NCBI GenBank assembly: GCA_965231865.1
Contig: CBDDOJ010000002.1
Location: 1,860,001-1,924,000, forward strand
Origin: WTGA01 sp965231865
GTDB lineage: Bacteria; Pseudomonadota; Gammaproteobacteria; Arenicellales; Poriferihabitantaceae
Length of the DNA stretch: 64,000 nt
Direction: 5' to 3'
Positions 8,921 through 16,620 of the stretch are shown in pieces. The first letter of the stretch is position 1. Every line of letters starts with the position of its first letter. Under the pieces are notes generated by a model. It made no database searches, was not told where the DNA came from, and saw only the letters and a program-made list of their open reading frames with translations. Both the position numbers and the translations under genes were made by a program.

Positions 8921-9883
8921 GCCGTATCCTACATCCATTAGGTTTACATTGGATCCCCTGACTTCAATCTTCAACTGAAAGGGGTCACTCTTGGAATCAC
9001 CCAGTTCTCTGAGTTCAATGTCGGAAAACAAACCGGAAGCGAGTCCAAAACTCAACAACTGATTTTTCAAATCGTCCCACTCCTGCTCATTTGATGCCTT
9101 TAAATTCATCAACGTCATCGGTATTTCACTGCCATCTGGAGTCTCGGTTTCTCTCAGAGGGTCATAGGTGCGTTTGGGTTTGGAACGGATTGGCGCAATG
9201 CTATGAATTTTGTATAGGTCCAAATTCAATCTTTTGAGTCCATGTCGACTAGCACTACTATCTTTTTTTCCATAAAGCGAGAGGAGTTGCCGTTTTATAA
9301 ACTGCGAAAGTTCACCAGAGGTGACATCCAAACTTTCTGTGTAGTAAGACAACCACCAGTTCTGTAAAAAATCCAAACTGTACAAAGGATGCCAATTCTC
9401 CCCATTTATTGGAACATGAAATTTGTTCTGGTTTTTTCTATCCGTGGCTTTAATCCCGTTCTTCCGGTTCTGATTGTTTTCGTTTATGGAAAAAGTAATT
9501 TCACCTTCCTCGAAGCCCCACCTTATTTGGCTGATAATCGGCTCGGACCCTTTGCTTCTCTCGGTCAGGGTCAGGAAAAGCTGCACTCTTTGTTTTGAGA
9601 TCCCATACTCAATGCCGAGTTGGAAATCCTCTGTTCTGGGAATTGATCTTCTGACAATATCGGTAAAGGTTCCCATCTGGTAGGGTTCGAGATTGAAATC
9701 TATTTGGAACTCAAAAAGATCTCTGTGATTGGATAAATTGCTCAGAGCCTGAAAACAACCCAGTATGGTCGATTTTCCAGTGCTGTTTTCCCCAATCAGA
9801 AAAGTTAACGGACGTATATCAAATTCATGTTCACCACCAAAACAGCGCACGTCACGCAAAAAGAATTTATTGATTTTATTCAT
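8913..9883 (-). pseudogene. ABC/OLD-type ATPase, N-terminal fragment (gene split by IS)
   Basis: The N-terminal part of the ATPase begins MNKINKFFLRDVRCFGG. The Walker A motif GENSTGKST lies near residue 30 (LTFLIGENSTGKSTILGCF). The fragment reaches NVNLMDVGYGVS, the conserved segment just before Walker B in DUF3696-like ATPases, and then runs into IS sequence and stops after a few foreign residues. The start ATG overlaps the stop of the upstream small frame (ATGA). Without the Walker B half it should not hydrolyse ATP. Confidence 0.85.
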
Positions 9884-10119
9884 AAACCCATCCTCACAAC
9901 CGCCATCGTATTATTGACAAGAATATCCGCCACTTCCACTGTGAGTTTACACTGTCGCGGTGGACGCTCGTGGACCACACCGATCGGTTCCAGAGATTGG
10001 TCAGTTTTGATGCGGAAGCCCTGCCATTCGTTCTCGAAATACACAATTATCGGTCCACGGTTCCCCAAACTCTTCGACCCTCTGTACACGAATGGTCTCG
10101 CGTCAGTTTCCGAAATCAA
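9880..10119 (-). CDS. Small hypothetical protein upstream of the split ATPase
   Basis: A 79-residue frame whose TGA overlaps the ATG of the ATPase (ATGA), a usual sign of translational coupling. The sequence (for example PIIVYFENEWQGFRIKTD and LTVEVADILVNNTM) looks like real protein with alternating strands, but I do not recognise a family. The only possible start near the 5' end is TTG at 10119, directly after an in-frame TAG, without a clear ribosome-binding site. It may therefore be the 3' remnant of a longer decayed gene. Confidence 0.4.
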   Translation of the reverse strand: MISETDARPFVYRGSKSLGNRGPIIVYFENEWQGFRIKTDQSLEPIGVVHERPPRQCKLTVEVADILVNNTMAVVRMGL

Positions 10120-10558
10120 AATCTACCACCAATAATCCATCCAGCCGGCCCAGCGTCGGGTCAGGAGCGCTCGGGTCATCCGATTACGTTTTCTATTGAT
10201 TTCTTTGGTTTTTGCAATTTTCTCTGGACTCAAGGTCACTAATATCAATGAGGAACGGTTCACAATTTTCCCTTATTCCTGATTATCCAGTTTTAGGGGA
10301 AATTTTCTTTCCAATTCTTCGGGATATGCGATTAATCTTACCTTTGAATCGACCCCGGTTCGCGGTGGCTTGTATTATTACCAATATGCTTAACTAGACT
10401 TTTCCTGCCTTTCAGGGCTGATTATTTCGTTAAACGAAAATTTTCTTACAAAAATTACAAGCAAACAATTTTGTCTGTAGCTAAAGTCTTTGTACCTTAT
10501 GCTAGCAGTAACATGCACAAAATACACCTTAGATATGAAATGAAAAGAGCTAAAACGA
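10120..10558. other. Non-coding, A+T-rich intergenic region
   Basis: About 440 bp between the divergent ATPase unit and the 205-aa gene. No convincing frame, RNA gene or strong hairpin is visible. It should hold the promoters of both flanking units; I cannot pick them with confidence. Confidence 0.5.
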
Positions 10559-11176
10559 ATGAATTCCGCAACTCTGCAATCTTTTTTGAGCCTAGCTCAT
10601 GTGCCAGATACTGATCCTAAGAACTGGCTTGAAAATGCCGAACAGAGTGTTCGATTACTCACGCAGATCTGTGAAGAGAACAAGGAAATTCTTCTATATG
10701 CTTCCGGTCCACATCTTTATGTGCATTCTGTTCTTGTGCCGCGTGCTGCTGTCGACCCGCCAGATCATGATGATCTCAGCGGTGCAGACTTAAGGATTTC
10801 CGATGCTTGGTGCATTCAAAGAGCATACGGGGGCGGTGAAGGACATCAGGTCTACCTTGAGCCTCCTCTTAGTTTTCCTGACTGTAAGGCATTAGCAGAT
10901 GGAGAAAAACTAATCTATCTACGCAGTTTCGAGGGAGTCAAAGAACACCGGTCAACTATAGATATCAGTCAGAAACTCGTGCATGCGCTTGATCTTTACT
11001 ACATGGATGAAAAACATGCTTATTGTCGTCTCGACAACCATGGTGATATCGAAGGCATAATCTCTGTATATGATGACGAGCACTCTGATTCCTGGCAGCG
11101 TGTACGAGCGGTTACCATCCGTGGACATGACCTTGTGAAGTATATGACGCTCAGTAATAAGAATAGGCTCTTATAG
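10559..11176 (+). CDS. Hypothetical protein, possible truncated N-terminal part of a larger protein
   Basis: A 205-residue protein that I do not recognise. It is acidic, without a signal peptide or membrane segment, and looks globular: YASGPHLYVHSVLVP, GGGEGHQVYLEPP, YCRLDNHGDIEGIISV. The final residues (YMTLSNKNRLL) read like the middle of a domain, so it may have lost a C-terminal part, but no continuation is visible downstream. It lies upstream of the controller protein in the same direction, separated by 137 bp that hold the C-box, so it is probably not in the restriction transcript. Confidence 0.6.
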   Translation: MNSATLQSFLSLAHVPDTDPKNWLENAEQSVRLLTQICEENKEILLYASGPHLYVHSVLVPRAAVDPPDHDDLSGADLRISDAWCIQRAYGGGEGHQVYLEPPLSFPDCKALADGEKLIYLRSFEGVKEHRSTIDISQKLVHALDLYYMDEKHAYCRLDNHGDIEGIISVYDDEHSDSWQRVRAVTIRGHDLVKYMTLSNKNRLL

Positions 11177-11263
11177 GCCGTGAATGCACGACCAATAAGA
11201 GCTCCTCATGCGCGTTATTACGGTCGTGTGACCCCTTACCAATTCCTTATGAGATGCCAGTAT

Positions 11264-11290
11264 GATACTCATAGTCCGTGGTTCTACTTG
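11264..11290 (+). promoter_or_regulatory. C-box operator of the restriction-modification controller
   Basis: The stretch has the imperfect palindrome ACTCATAGT followed by CCGTG (11267-11280), closely like the C.AhdI-type C-box half-site (GACTTATAGTCCGTG). A second, weaker half-site (GTTCTACTT) follows. It lies 24-50 bp before the ATG of the controller gene, the expected place for autoregulation of C protein and downstream nuclease. Confidence 0.65.
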
Positions 11291-11313
11291 CATCACGCCA
11301 CTAACCTTCATCT

Positions 11314-11562
11314 ATGGAGAATGCAGACCTACACCATCATTTACGGGATGTCGGGAAAAGAATACGACTTCTGAGATCAGCTAAGGGCTATTCTCAGGAA
11401 GGTTTCGCTGCCACTTGTGGCTTGGACCGCACCTACATCGGCGGCATTGAACGCGGTGAACGGAACCTTGGTCTAAAGAACCTCTTCAGAATTGCTCAAA
11501 TCCTCGGTGTGCCTCCAGCAGATCTCTTGGTGGACATCTCGCTAGATTACGGAGACAAGTAA
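11314..11562 (+). CDS. XRE-family controller (C) protein of the restriction-modification system
   Basis: An 82-residue protein made of a single helix-turn-helix of the XRE/lambda-repressor type: RIRLLRSAKGYSQEGFAATC, then GLDRTYIGGIERGERN as the recognition part, and a helical end LFRIAQILGVPPADLL. Size and sequence match restriction-system C proteins, which delay nuclease expression until methylation is complete. A C-box lies just upstream and the putative nuclease gene starts 29 nt downstream, which supports the assignment. Confidence 0.85.
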   Translation: MENADLHHHLRDVGKRIRLLRSAKGYSQEGFAATCGLDRTYIGGIERGERNLGLKNLFRIAQILGVPPADLLVDISLDYGDK

Positions 11563-11591
11563 TCTTTCGTTTTCCCAATCCTGGTTCCACG

Positions 11592-13328
11592 ATGCAGAAT
11601 TTCGTGGCAGTTTATGTTGCCGCATTCAATCAATATCGTGGGCAAATTGTCAATTTAGACGATATTATCCAGTCTACGGTATCGGCCAATCTTGCCACCT
11701 CGTCGGGACACATGGGTGAAGCAGCGATCTCTCGCTCGACTCGGAGAGACCGTTCCCGTGATCCGCTCTATAATCAGTTGAAGATGTATGGGGAGCTCTT
11801 TCGTTCTTTGGGCTGGCTTCGTTCGACCGAGGATTCCGCACTGAACTATACATTCACCCTGCTAGGTGAACAGGTGGTTGCTGCTGGGCGGCATTGGCAG
11901 AATCTACTTGGCGAGTCAGCGTTAGGAATCGCCTATTCTACCCATGTGCTTAAAATGCTAGCACAACACAATATTCGCCCATTTTCTACAATCTTGCGCA
12001 CCATGCTCGCCTGCAATGACGGACTTGCTCGGGACGAAATTATCGCTGGGCCGTTGAGCGCGAGTTCGGACCGAAGCCAAGCGGATATGAACACGCTGTA
12101 TCAAAAAATAATAGAGTTGCGTGAACATCCAGAGGCTATCACAAAAGAACTTAACAATTTGCAGGATGAGTGTGGCGTTCAGATAAACACTCTGAGGAAC
12201 TACACGCGGTGGCCTTTGGCGCTCATGCGCGATCTCCAATGGACGAAAAAAGATCGGGAGGCTTACCATCGTGGAAACCAAACCTTTGAGTTGCATCGCC
12301 TTACGCCACTTGGGAAAGAACGGGCGCAAAGCCTCGAAAACTCTGTGGATCTGCGTGTAGATCAAGTTGACCGACTTCCTTTTGACCAGAAATGCGCCCT
12401 GTCTCGACATGCGCATTTTGCAATGATGAAACGTGCGGACTTTGATATTTCTTCAGTGACAGATCAACTGTATCGAGAGAAAGGTGTGCTTCGAAAAGCA
12501 TTACATACGTTGGGGGTGGCTCAGGGAAAATTACTCCTGTTCTCTCCATTTCAGTCGGTCTCGAACGCAGATTTGGATGCGATCTTTCCTGCCCAGGTAG
12601 TGATTCAAGTGAGTCGTTCCAATAAAACCATTCTGGGCAGAGAAACCAGTCTGGGTAGAGAAACCAATCTGGGTAGAGAAACCAATCTGGGTAGAGCGAA
12701 TTTCGGGAGAGAATCGCGTGACCATCTATTCGTCGCCCCAAACTTTGTGTCAAGAGATGCCGAGGCTGAAAGGTCGAAGCTCAATGAACTGAAGGCCGAA
12801 CTGCTTGCCAGTCGAAAAGAGCATTCGACATTGGATGCAGCAGTACAGGCTTTCACAGAGAGTCGTAGAGACGATACCCAGAGACAATTCTACCCATTGG
12901 TAACACATCTACTCCAACTCCTGGGTTTCAGGAGCGATTACTCTCGAGTTGGGGTGAACTATCAGCGATGGGATGCCTGCGTCTGGCTGCATAATTTCGC
13001 GGTGCCGATCGAGATTAAGTCACCGTCCGAAGAGCATTTCCTATCGACCAAGGCAGTCCGCCAGGCCATTGAGAACAAGGTGATTCTTCTGGCGCGTGGT
13101 GGATTAGATACAGCACCCGAACTGACAAGCCTCATTGTGGGGTACAAGATTCCGAATGAGCGCGGGGATTTGTTTACCTTGATTGATGACATACACGTTG
13201 CCTATGGCTTCAAGATCGGGGTGCTAGATTTGCGAGCCTTGGTTCTGCTGGCGATGCGCGCGATCACGGAATCTGTGACAATCGACGAGAGACAGCTTTC
13301 TCATCTGAAGGGTTTCCTAGATGTCTGA
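11592..13328 (+). CDS. Putative type II restriction endonuclease
   Basis: A 578-residue protein in the position of the restriction nuclease: after the C protein and facing two methyltransferases. The N-terminal 300 residues look like helical, winged-helix-type DNA-recognition modules (RPFSTILRTMLACNDGLARD). The C-terminal part has a PD-(D/E)XK-like pattern: D near residue 461 in RWDACVWLHNF, then VPIEIKSPSEEH, where E and K near 473-475 fit the ExK pair. Two methyltransferases suggest an asymmetric recognition site, as in type IIS systems, with an AlwI-like enzyme a possible comparison. A short repeat tract (LGRET units) interrupts the middle. The stop overlaps the next gene by 8 nt. Confidence 0.6.
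   Translation: MQNFVAVYVAAFNQYRGQIVNLDDIIQSTVSANLATSSGHMGEAAISRSTRRDRSRDPLYNQLKMYGELFRSLGWLRSTEDSALNYTFTLLGEQVVAAGRHWQNLLGESALGIAYSTHVLKMLAQHNIRPFSTILRTMLACNDGLARDEIIAGPLSASSDRSQADMNTLYQKIIELREHPEAITKELNNLQDECGVQINTLRNYTRWPLALMRDLQWTKKDREAYHRGNQTFELHRLTPLGKERAQSLENSVDLRVDQVDRLPFDQKCALSRHAHFAMMKRADFDISSVTDQLYREKGVLRKALHTLGVAQGKLLLFSPFQSVSNADLDAIFPAQVVIQVSRSNKTILGRETSLGRETNLGRETNLGRANFGRESRDHLFVAPNFVSRDAEAERSKLNELKAELLASRKEHSTLDAAVQAFTESRRDDTQRQFYPLVTHLLQLLGFRSDYSRVGVNYQRWDACVWLHNFAVPIEIKSPSEEHFLSTKAVRQAIENKVILLARGGLDTAPELTSLIVGYKIPNERGDLFTLIDDIHVAYGFKIGVLDLRALVLLAMRAITESVTIDERQLSHLKGFLDV
12633..12697 (+). repeat. 18-bp tandem repeat inside the putative nuclease gene
   Basis: Three 18-bp units of the form CTGGG(C/T)AGAGAAACCA(G/A)T and a partial fourth encode LGRETS, LGRETN, LGRETN, LGRAN. 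The unit keeps frame, so copy number could change without breaking the protein. Confidence 0.9.
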
Positions 13329-14358
13329 TGTTGTTCCTCATAAGAAAACCCTATATCGCCAAGGGCGATTGCGGCGGTTTCGGGGGGATCCCGATTCAAT
13401 TCGGTACATGCCTGACCGTGTACCTGAAATACGATTCACTGATGGCAGTCAGGGGAAGGCAACCTGTCTTGGTTGCCATGATGCTCCCTGTATGGTAATG
13501 GCCGAATCACAGTTGAACCTTGATGGTACGCTGGAGCAGTTTCCGGGAAACCCCTCGCGCGATGTTTGTCCGACCGATGCCATTGATTGGAATGAGTCTG
13601 TGGAAGTGCCGATTATCGATACGGAAAAATGCATCGGTTGCGGACTCTGTGCTATTCGCTGTCCCTATGGGGCGATCGCCCTGTCGCCGCAAGGGGTCGT
13701 TTTGGTGCAAACCGGTGATCTGGATGGTATAACGACAACGAAGAAAGACACCGTCGAACCTCATATCTTGATACCGCGCATAGGCGTACTTGGTAGTTTA
13801 ACAGCGCCTTTTTCGCGCAAAATGCCTGAGGTAGTAGCTAATCTAACCGAGATTCAGAGCACACTGTTGGTTCGTAACATGCTTGCGTTTTGTGGAGTGG
13901 CGGCCAGCATGCACCGCAAGGGCGATACCAACATTCGCATGGACGGGTTGCTGCGTCTTTCCTCTGGACAAATCGCGGTGGTTGAATTGGAACTTGGCAC
14001 TGCCGTAATGGAGTCACCGCGTGCTCTGCTGGAGGATATTGCCGTGCTGCATAGCCGCTTCGGCGTATCGATGGAAAAAATTGTTCCTGTCAGCATACTT
14101 GGGACTCTGCCCAATGTCCGCACCGAATATTACCAGGTGATGGATGATATCTCGGAAGTACTGGAAATACAGTGTCGCACACTCACTTTTGGTGTACTCT
14201 GTATGTTGATATGGCGTTTCGTTAAGTTGGATGAATTGGGGGAAGGACTTTTCACCACGAAAAGTGGCTCGACCAATTTACACACGTCGCTCGCGCAGTT
14301 GATTCCCGGACTGCCTTCCGAAGAGCCATACCCGGGTGCGTTTACTCCTTCTAAATGA
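13321..14358 (+). CDS. Ferredoxin-like two-cluster 4Fe-4S protein fused to a nuclease-like domain
   Basis: A 345-residue protein of unusual design. The N-terminal third carries eight cysteines in a two-cluster ferredoxin pattern: C48-x2-C51-x4-C56 and CP near 83, then C104-x2-C107-x2-C110-x3-C114-P. The rest has no redox-enzyme look: NIRMDGLLRL and then VVELELG (D about 208, E222, E224) and SPRALLEDIAVLHSRFG resemble a PD-(D/E)XK-type fold with ExE in place of ExK. It overlaps the putative nuclease gene by 8 nt (ATGTCTGA), so the two are probably translated together. It may be a subunit or accessory of the nuclease; Fe-S-nuclease combinations are known in Cas4 and AddB. Role inferred only. 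Confidence 0.6.
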   Translation: MSDVVPHKKTLYRQGRLRRFRGDPDSIRYMPDRVPEIRFTDGSQGKATCLGCHDAPCMVMAESQLNLDGTLEQFPGNPSRDVCPTDAIDWNESVEVPIIDTEKCIGCGLCAIRCPYGAIALSPQGVVLVQTGDLDGITTTKKDTVEPHILIPRIGVLGSLTAPFSRKMPEVVANLTEIQSTLLVRNMLAFCGVAASMHRKGDTNIRMDGLLRLSSGQIAVVELELGTAVMESPRALLEDIAVLHSRFGVSMEKIVPVSILGTLPNVRTEYYQVMDDISEVLEIQCRTLTFGVLCMLIWRFVKLDELGEGLFTTKSGSTNLHTSLAQLIPGLPSEEPYPGAFTPSK

Positions 14359-15130
14359 GAGTTCCAGTCATCTCTGGATTAATTTCTGCAATCCGGTTGC
14401 GGGCGATGGTCACATAGTTCGGGTTGAGTTCGAACCCAACATGACCCCTACCTTCCATGGTTGCCGCGACACACTCGCTGCCGCTACCGACGAAAGGTAC
14501 CAGTACAATATCTCCGGGATTCGAAAAGTGTTTCACCAGACGACGTGAGATCGATAAGGGTTTCTGGGTCGGGTGATTGACTTTCTCATCACTAAAGCGC
14601 CTTCCTGCCAACACCGGGAATTTCCAGATGTCTCCGGCCATCCGACCTTCTGGATGGGGTGTCCAGACTTTACCGTTCTTGATGATTTTGTGCTTCAACC
14701 GCTCCTGACTTTTATAGGGTTCGCGGATCTCATGGAAGATGTAATTCTTGGATTTGGAGAACCAGAGCAAAGGTTCATAGTAGGCGTTCAGTGATCGTTT
14801 GCCATAGCCAGCAAAACCGTTCTCGTAGTACCAGATAATTTGGCGGCGATAGACATAACCAAGCTCGTACATAATGCACTGAATCCAGCATTGGTGATGA
14901 TGGACTCCGTAGACGAAGATATTGCCCTGGTCGGATAGCACCCTGTACGCGGCTGTAAGCCAGTTCCGCGACCATTCCTTCCACTCAGCACGTTTCTCAT
15001 TTTCCTTCCATATCCCGAAATCCTTGTTCAGATTGTAAGGAGGATCAGCGATGATAAGGTTGAAACAGTTCTCATCAAGTGTATTCATTCCTTCAATACA
15101 ATCGCCGATCTCAATTTGTTGTTTCATCAT
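14351..15130 (-). CDS. DNA adenine-N6 methyltransferase (beta-type order), second modification enzyme
   Basis: A 259-residue AdoMet-dependent DNA methyltransferase. The catalytic motif DPPYNLNKDF lies near residue 27, and the AdoMet-binding motif comes late, near residue 210 (VPFVGSGSE), followed by FELNPNYVTIARNRI. This order (IV before I) marks a beta-class enzyme, and DPPY points to adenine-N6 methylation. The AdoMet motif has V in place of the usual D of DPF. Its ATG overlaps the stop of the other methyltransferase by 4 nt, and its 3' end overlaps the tail of the convergent Fe-S gene by 8 bp. Confidence 0.85.
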   Translation of the reverse strand: MMKQQIEIGDCIEGMNTLDENCFNLIIADPPYNLNKDFGIWKENEKRAEWKEWSRNWLTAAYRVLSDQGNIFVYGVHHHQCWIQCIMYELGYVYRRQIIWYYENGFAGYGKRSLNAYYEPLLWFSKSKNYIFHEIREPYKSQERLKHKIIKNGKVWTPHPEGRMAGDIWKFPVLAGRRFSDEKVNHPTQKPLSISRRLVKHFSNPGDIVLVPFVGSGSECVAATMEGRGHVGFELNPNYVTIARNRIAEINPEMTGTLI

Positions 15131-16065
15131 TTCATCTTCGGTTTTTGAAGGATGAGGATGAATTGGTTGTGAATATTTGGTACGTAGGCATAGGGATAGC
15201 CGTAAGGATAGACTTTCTTGTGTCGTTGATATAGCACCTTGAGGCCACGCATTTCTAAGCCGATGGATTCAAGGGAGCGCGCTAGATCAGCATGGAACAT
15301 CACATAACGTGATTTGTCTCGAAAGTCGCTTACGATTATGGCCATGTACTTATTCGATTTAAGAGCGCGGGCACACTCTCCGAAGAGACTGGTAAGTACA
15401 TCAAGAAACTCTTCATAGGTCTCTATATTTCCGAGATCCCTACAATCATCGCCGTAATCAGTTGGGAGTCCTTTGGCAAGTCGTTCTTGCCTAACCTTAT
15501 GATCTTCTTTCTTGAGGATTGACCAATAGGGCGGTGAAGTTACGACAAAATCGATGCTTTCATCGGGAAGTGTAGGTAGGACATCGCGGGCATCTCCCTG
15601 AATGATCTGCTGATCATCAACAGTGGAAAACATATCCACAATTTCCGTGTCGAGACGTTTATGAGACAGTTCAGTAAAATGCGGGTTCAGTTCAATGCCG
15701 ATGCCTTTGCGTTGATCGACTGCGCATGCCTTCAATGTTGAACCAACACCGACAAAGGGATCCAGTACGGTATGTCCTGACTTAGTGAAATAGCGAATCA
15801 AGCGGCCAACATCAGTGAATGAGAATGGTGCAGGATGTTGTCGTTCGATCTTTGCATCTGGGTGCCCGGCTCCGAGGCCGCGTTGGTTCCATACCGAAAT
15901 GGTCTCGACAATCCATTCCTTTGCGGTGAGATCATTGAGCTTGTTGCGAGTATCTACCGTTCCCCGGCCATGCTCCTCAGCCATTTCTATTGCACAGACA
16001 CCATTCTCGCTATCATGGGAGTCGGACAAATGTTTCATACTTCTTGGCTTGCTTTCCTGTTTCAC
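15127..16065 (-). CDS. DNA methyltransferase with TSPPYW motif (N4-cytosine or N6-adenine type), first modification enzyme
   Basis: A 312-residue DNA methyltransferase. The AdoMet motif DPFVGVGST is near residue 101, then GIGIELNPHF, and the catalytic motif FVVTSPPYWSIL near residue 176, so motif I precedes IV. The S/T-PPY form is most often linked with cytosine-N4 methylation. It is the first gene of a two-methyltransferase operon on the strand opposite to the controller and nuclease. I used GTG at 16065; ATG at 16038 (MKHLSDS) is an alternative start. Confidence 0.85.
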   Translation of the reverse strand: MKQESKPRSMKHLSDSHDSENGVCAIEMAEEHGRGTVDTRNKLNDLTAKEWIVETISVWNQRGLGAGHPDAKIERQHPAPFSFTDVGRLIRYFTKSGHTVLDPFVGVGSTLKACAVDQRKGIGIELNPHFTELSHKRLDTEIVDMFSTVDDQQIIQGDARDVLPTLPDESIDFVVTSPPYWSILKKEDHKVRQERLAKGLPTDYGDDCRDLGNIETYEEFLDVLTSLFGECARALKSNKYMAIIVSDFRDKSRYVMFHADLARSLESIGLEMRGLKVLYQRHKKVYPYGYPYAYVPNIHNQFILILQKPKMK

Positions 16066-16620
16066 GAATAGTTATCGATCTTTATCAATATGGAATAGTT
16101 GAACCCTGCGTCTCCGATCATGTTGGAACAAACTGTGAGAAAGAACCCCCCTTATAAGCTTGTACAGTAGAATACAATGCTCGTGATTTCGACCGTTGCC
16201 CGTGGTTTCTTTCATGCACCCGACCGACCGCGACCAGCGGTGCCAGATCAACTCTGGTAGATTACAGAAATTCCATCCTATACCCTGAACATGGTGAAAG
16301 CAAGTTGCGTTTTTCGGCTGTGTTAGAAGCACATGAACTGTTCGCTTTTTAATTTCTACATGAGGAAGGCTGGACGATCATCATCTCTTTGAACTGTAGT
16401 CCCAGGCGGCCGGCGAAATCATTATTATGCAGTCCACCAATTTCTTCATTCAAGCCGGGTCTCTCCCCATATACAAACATGACGAATGCCTGAGTACCAA
16501 TCAAGGAATTGCCCGTTGTAATTTCCAACCTCCCCAGGCTCCTGATTTTTCGGAGCACAGGAGGGTGCGAAGCAGACAAAAGGCACCCGGGTATCTCGAC
16601 CCGTGTCCGCTACCGAAAGA
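16066..16620. other. Intergenic region, right edge of the accessory island
   Basis: About 555 bp between the methyltransferase operon and the APH-like gene. A minus-strand frame at 16349-16579 (76 codons, including GTQAFVMFVYGERPGL) reads like protein but matches nothing I know and has no good start context; it could be a gene remnant. No tRNA, attachment repeat or integrase is visible, so the island boundary is not explained. Confidence 0.4.
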
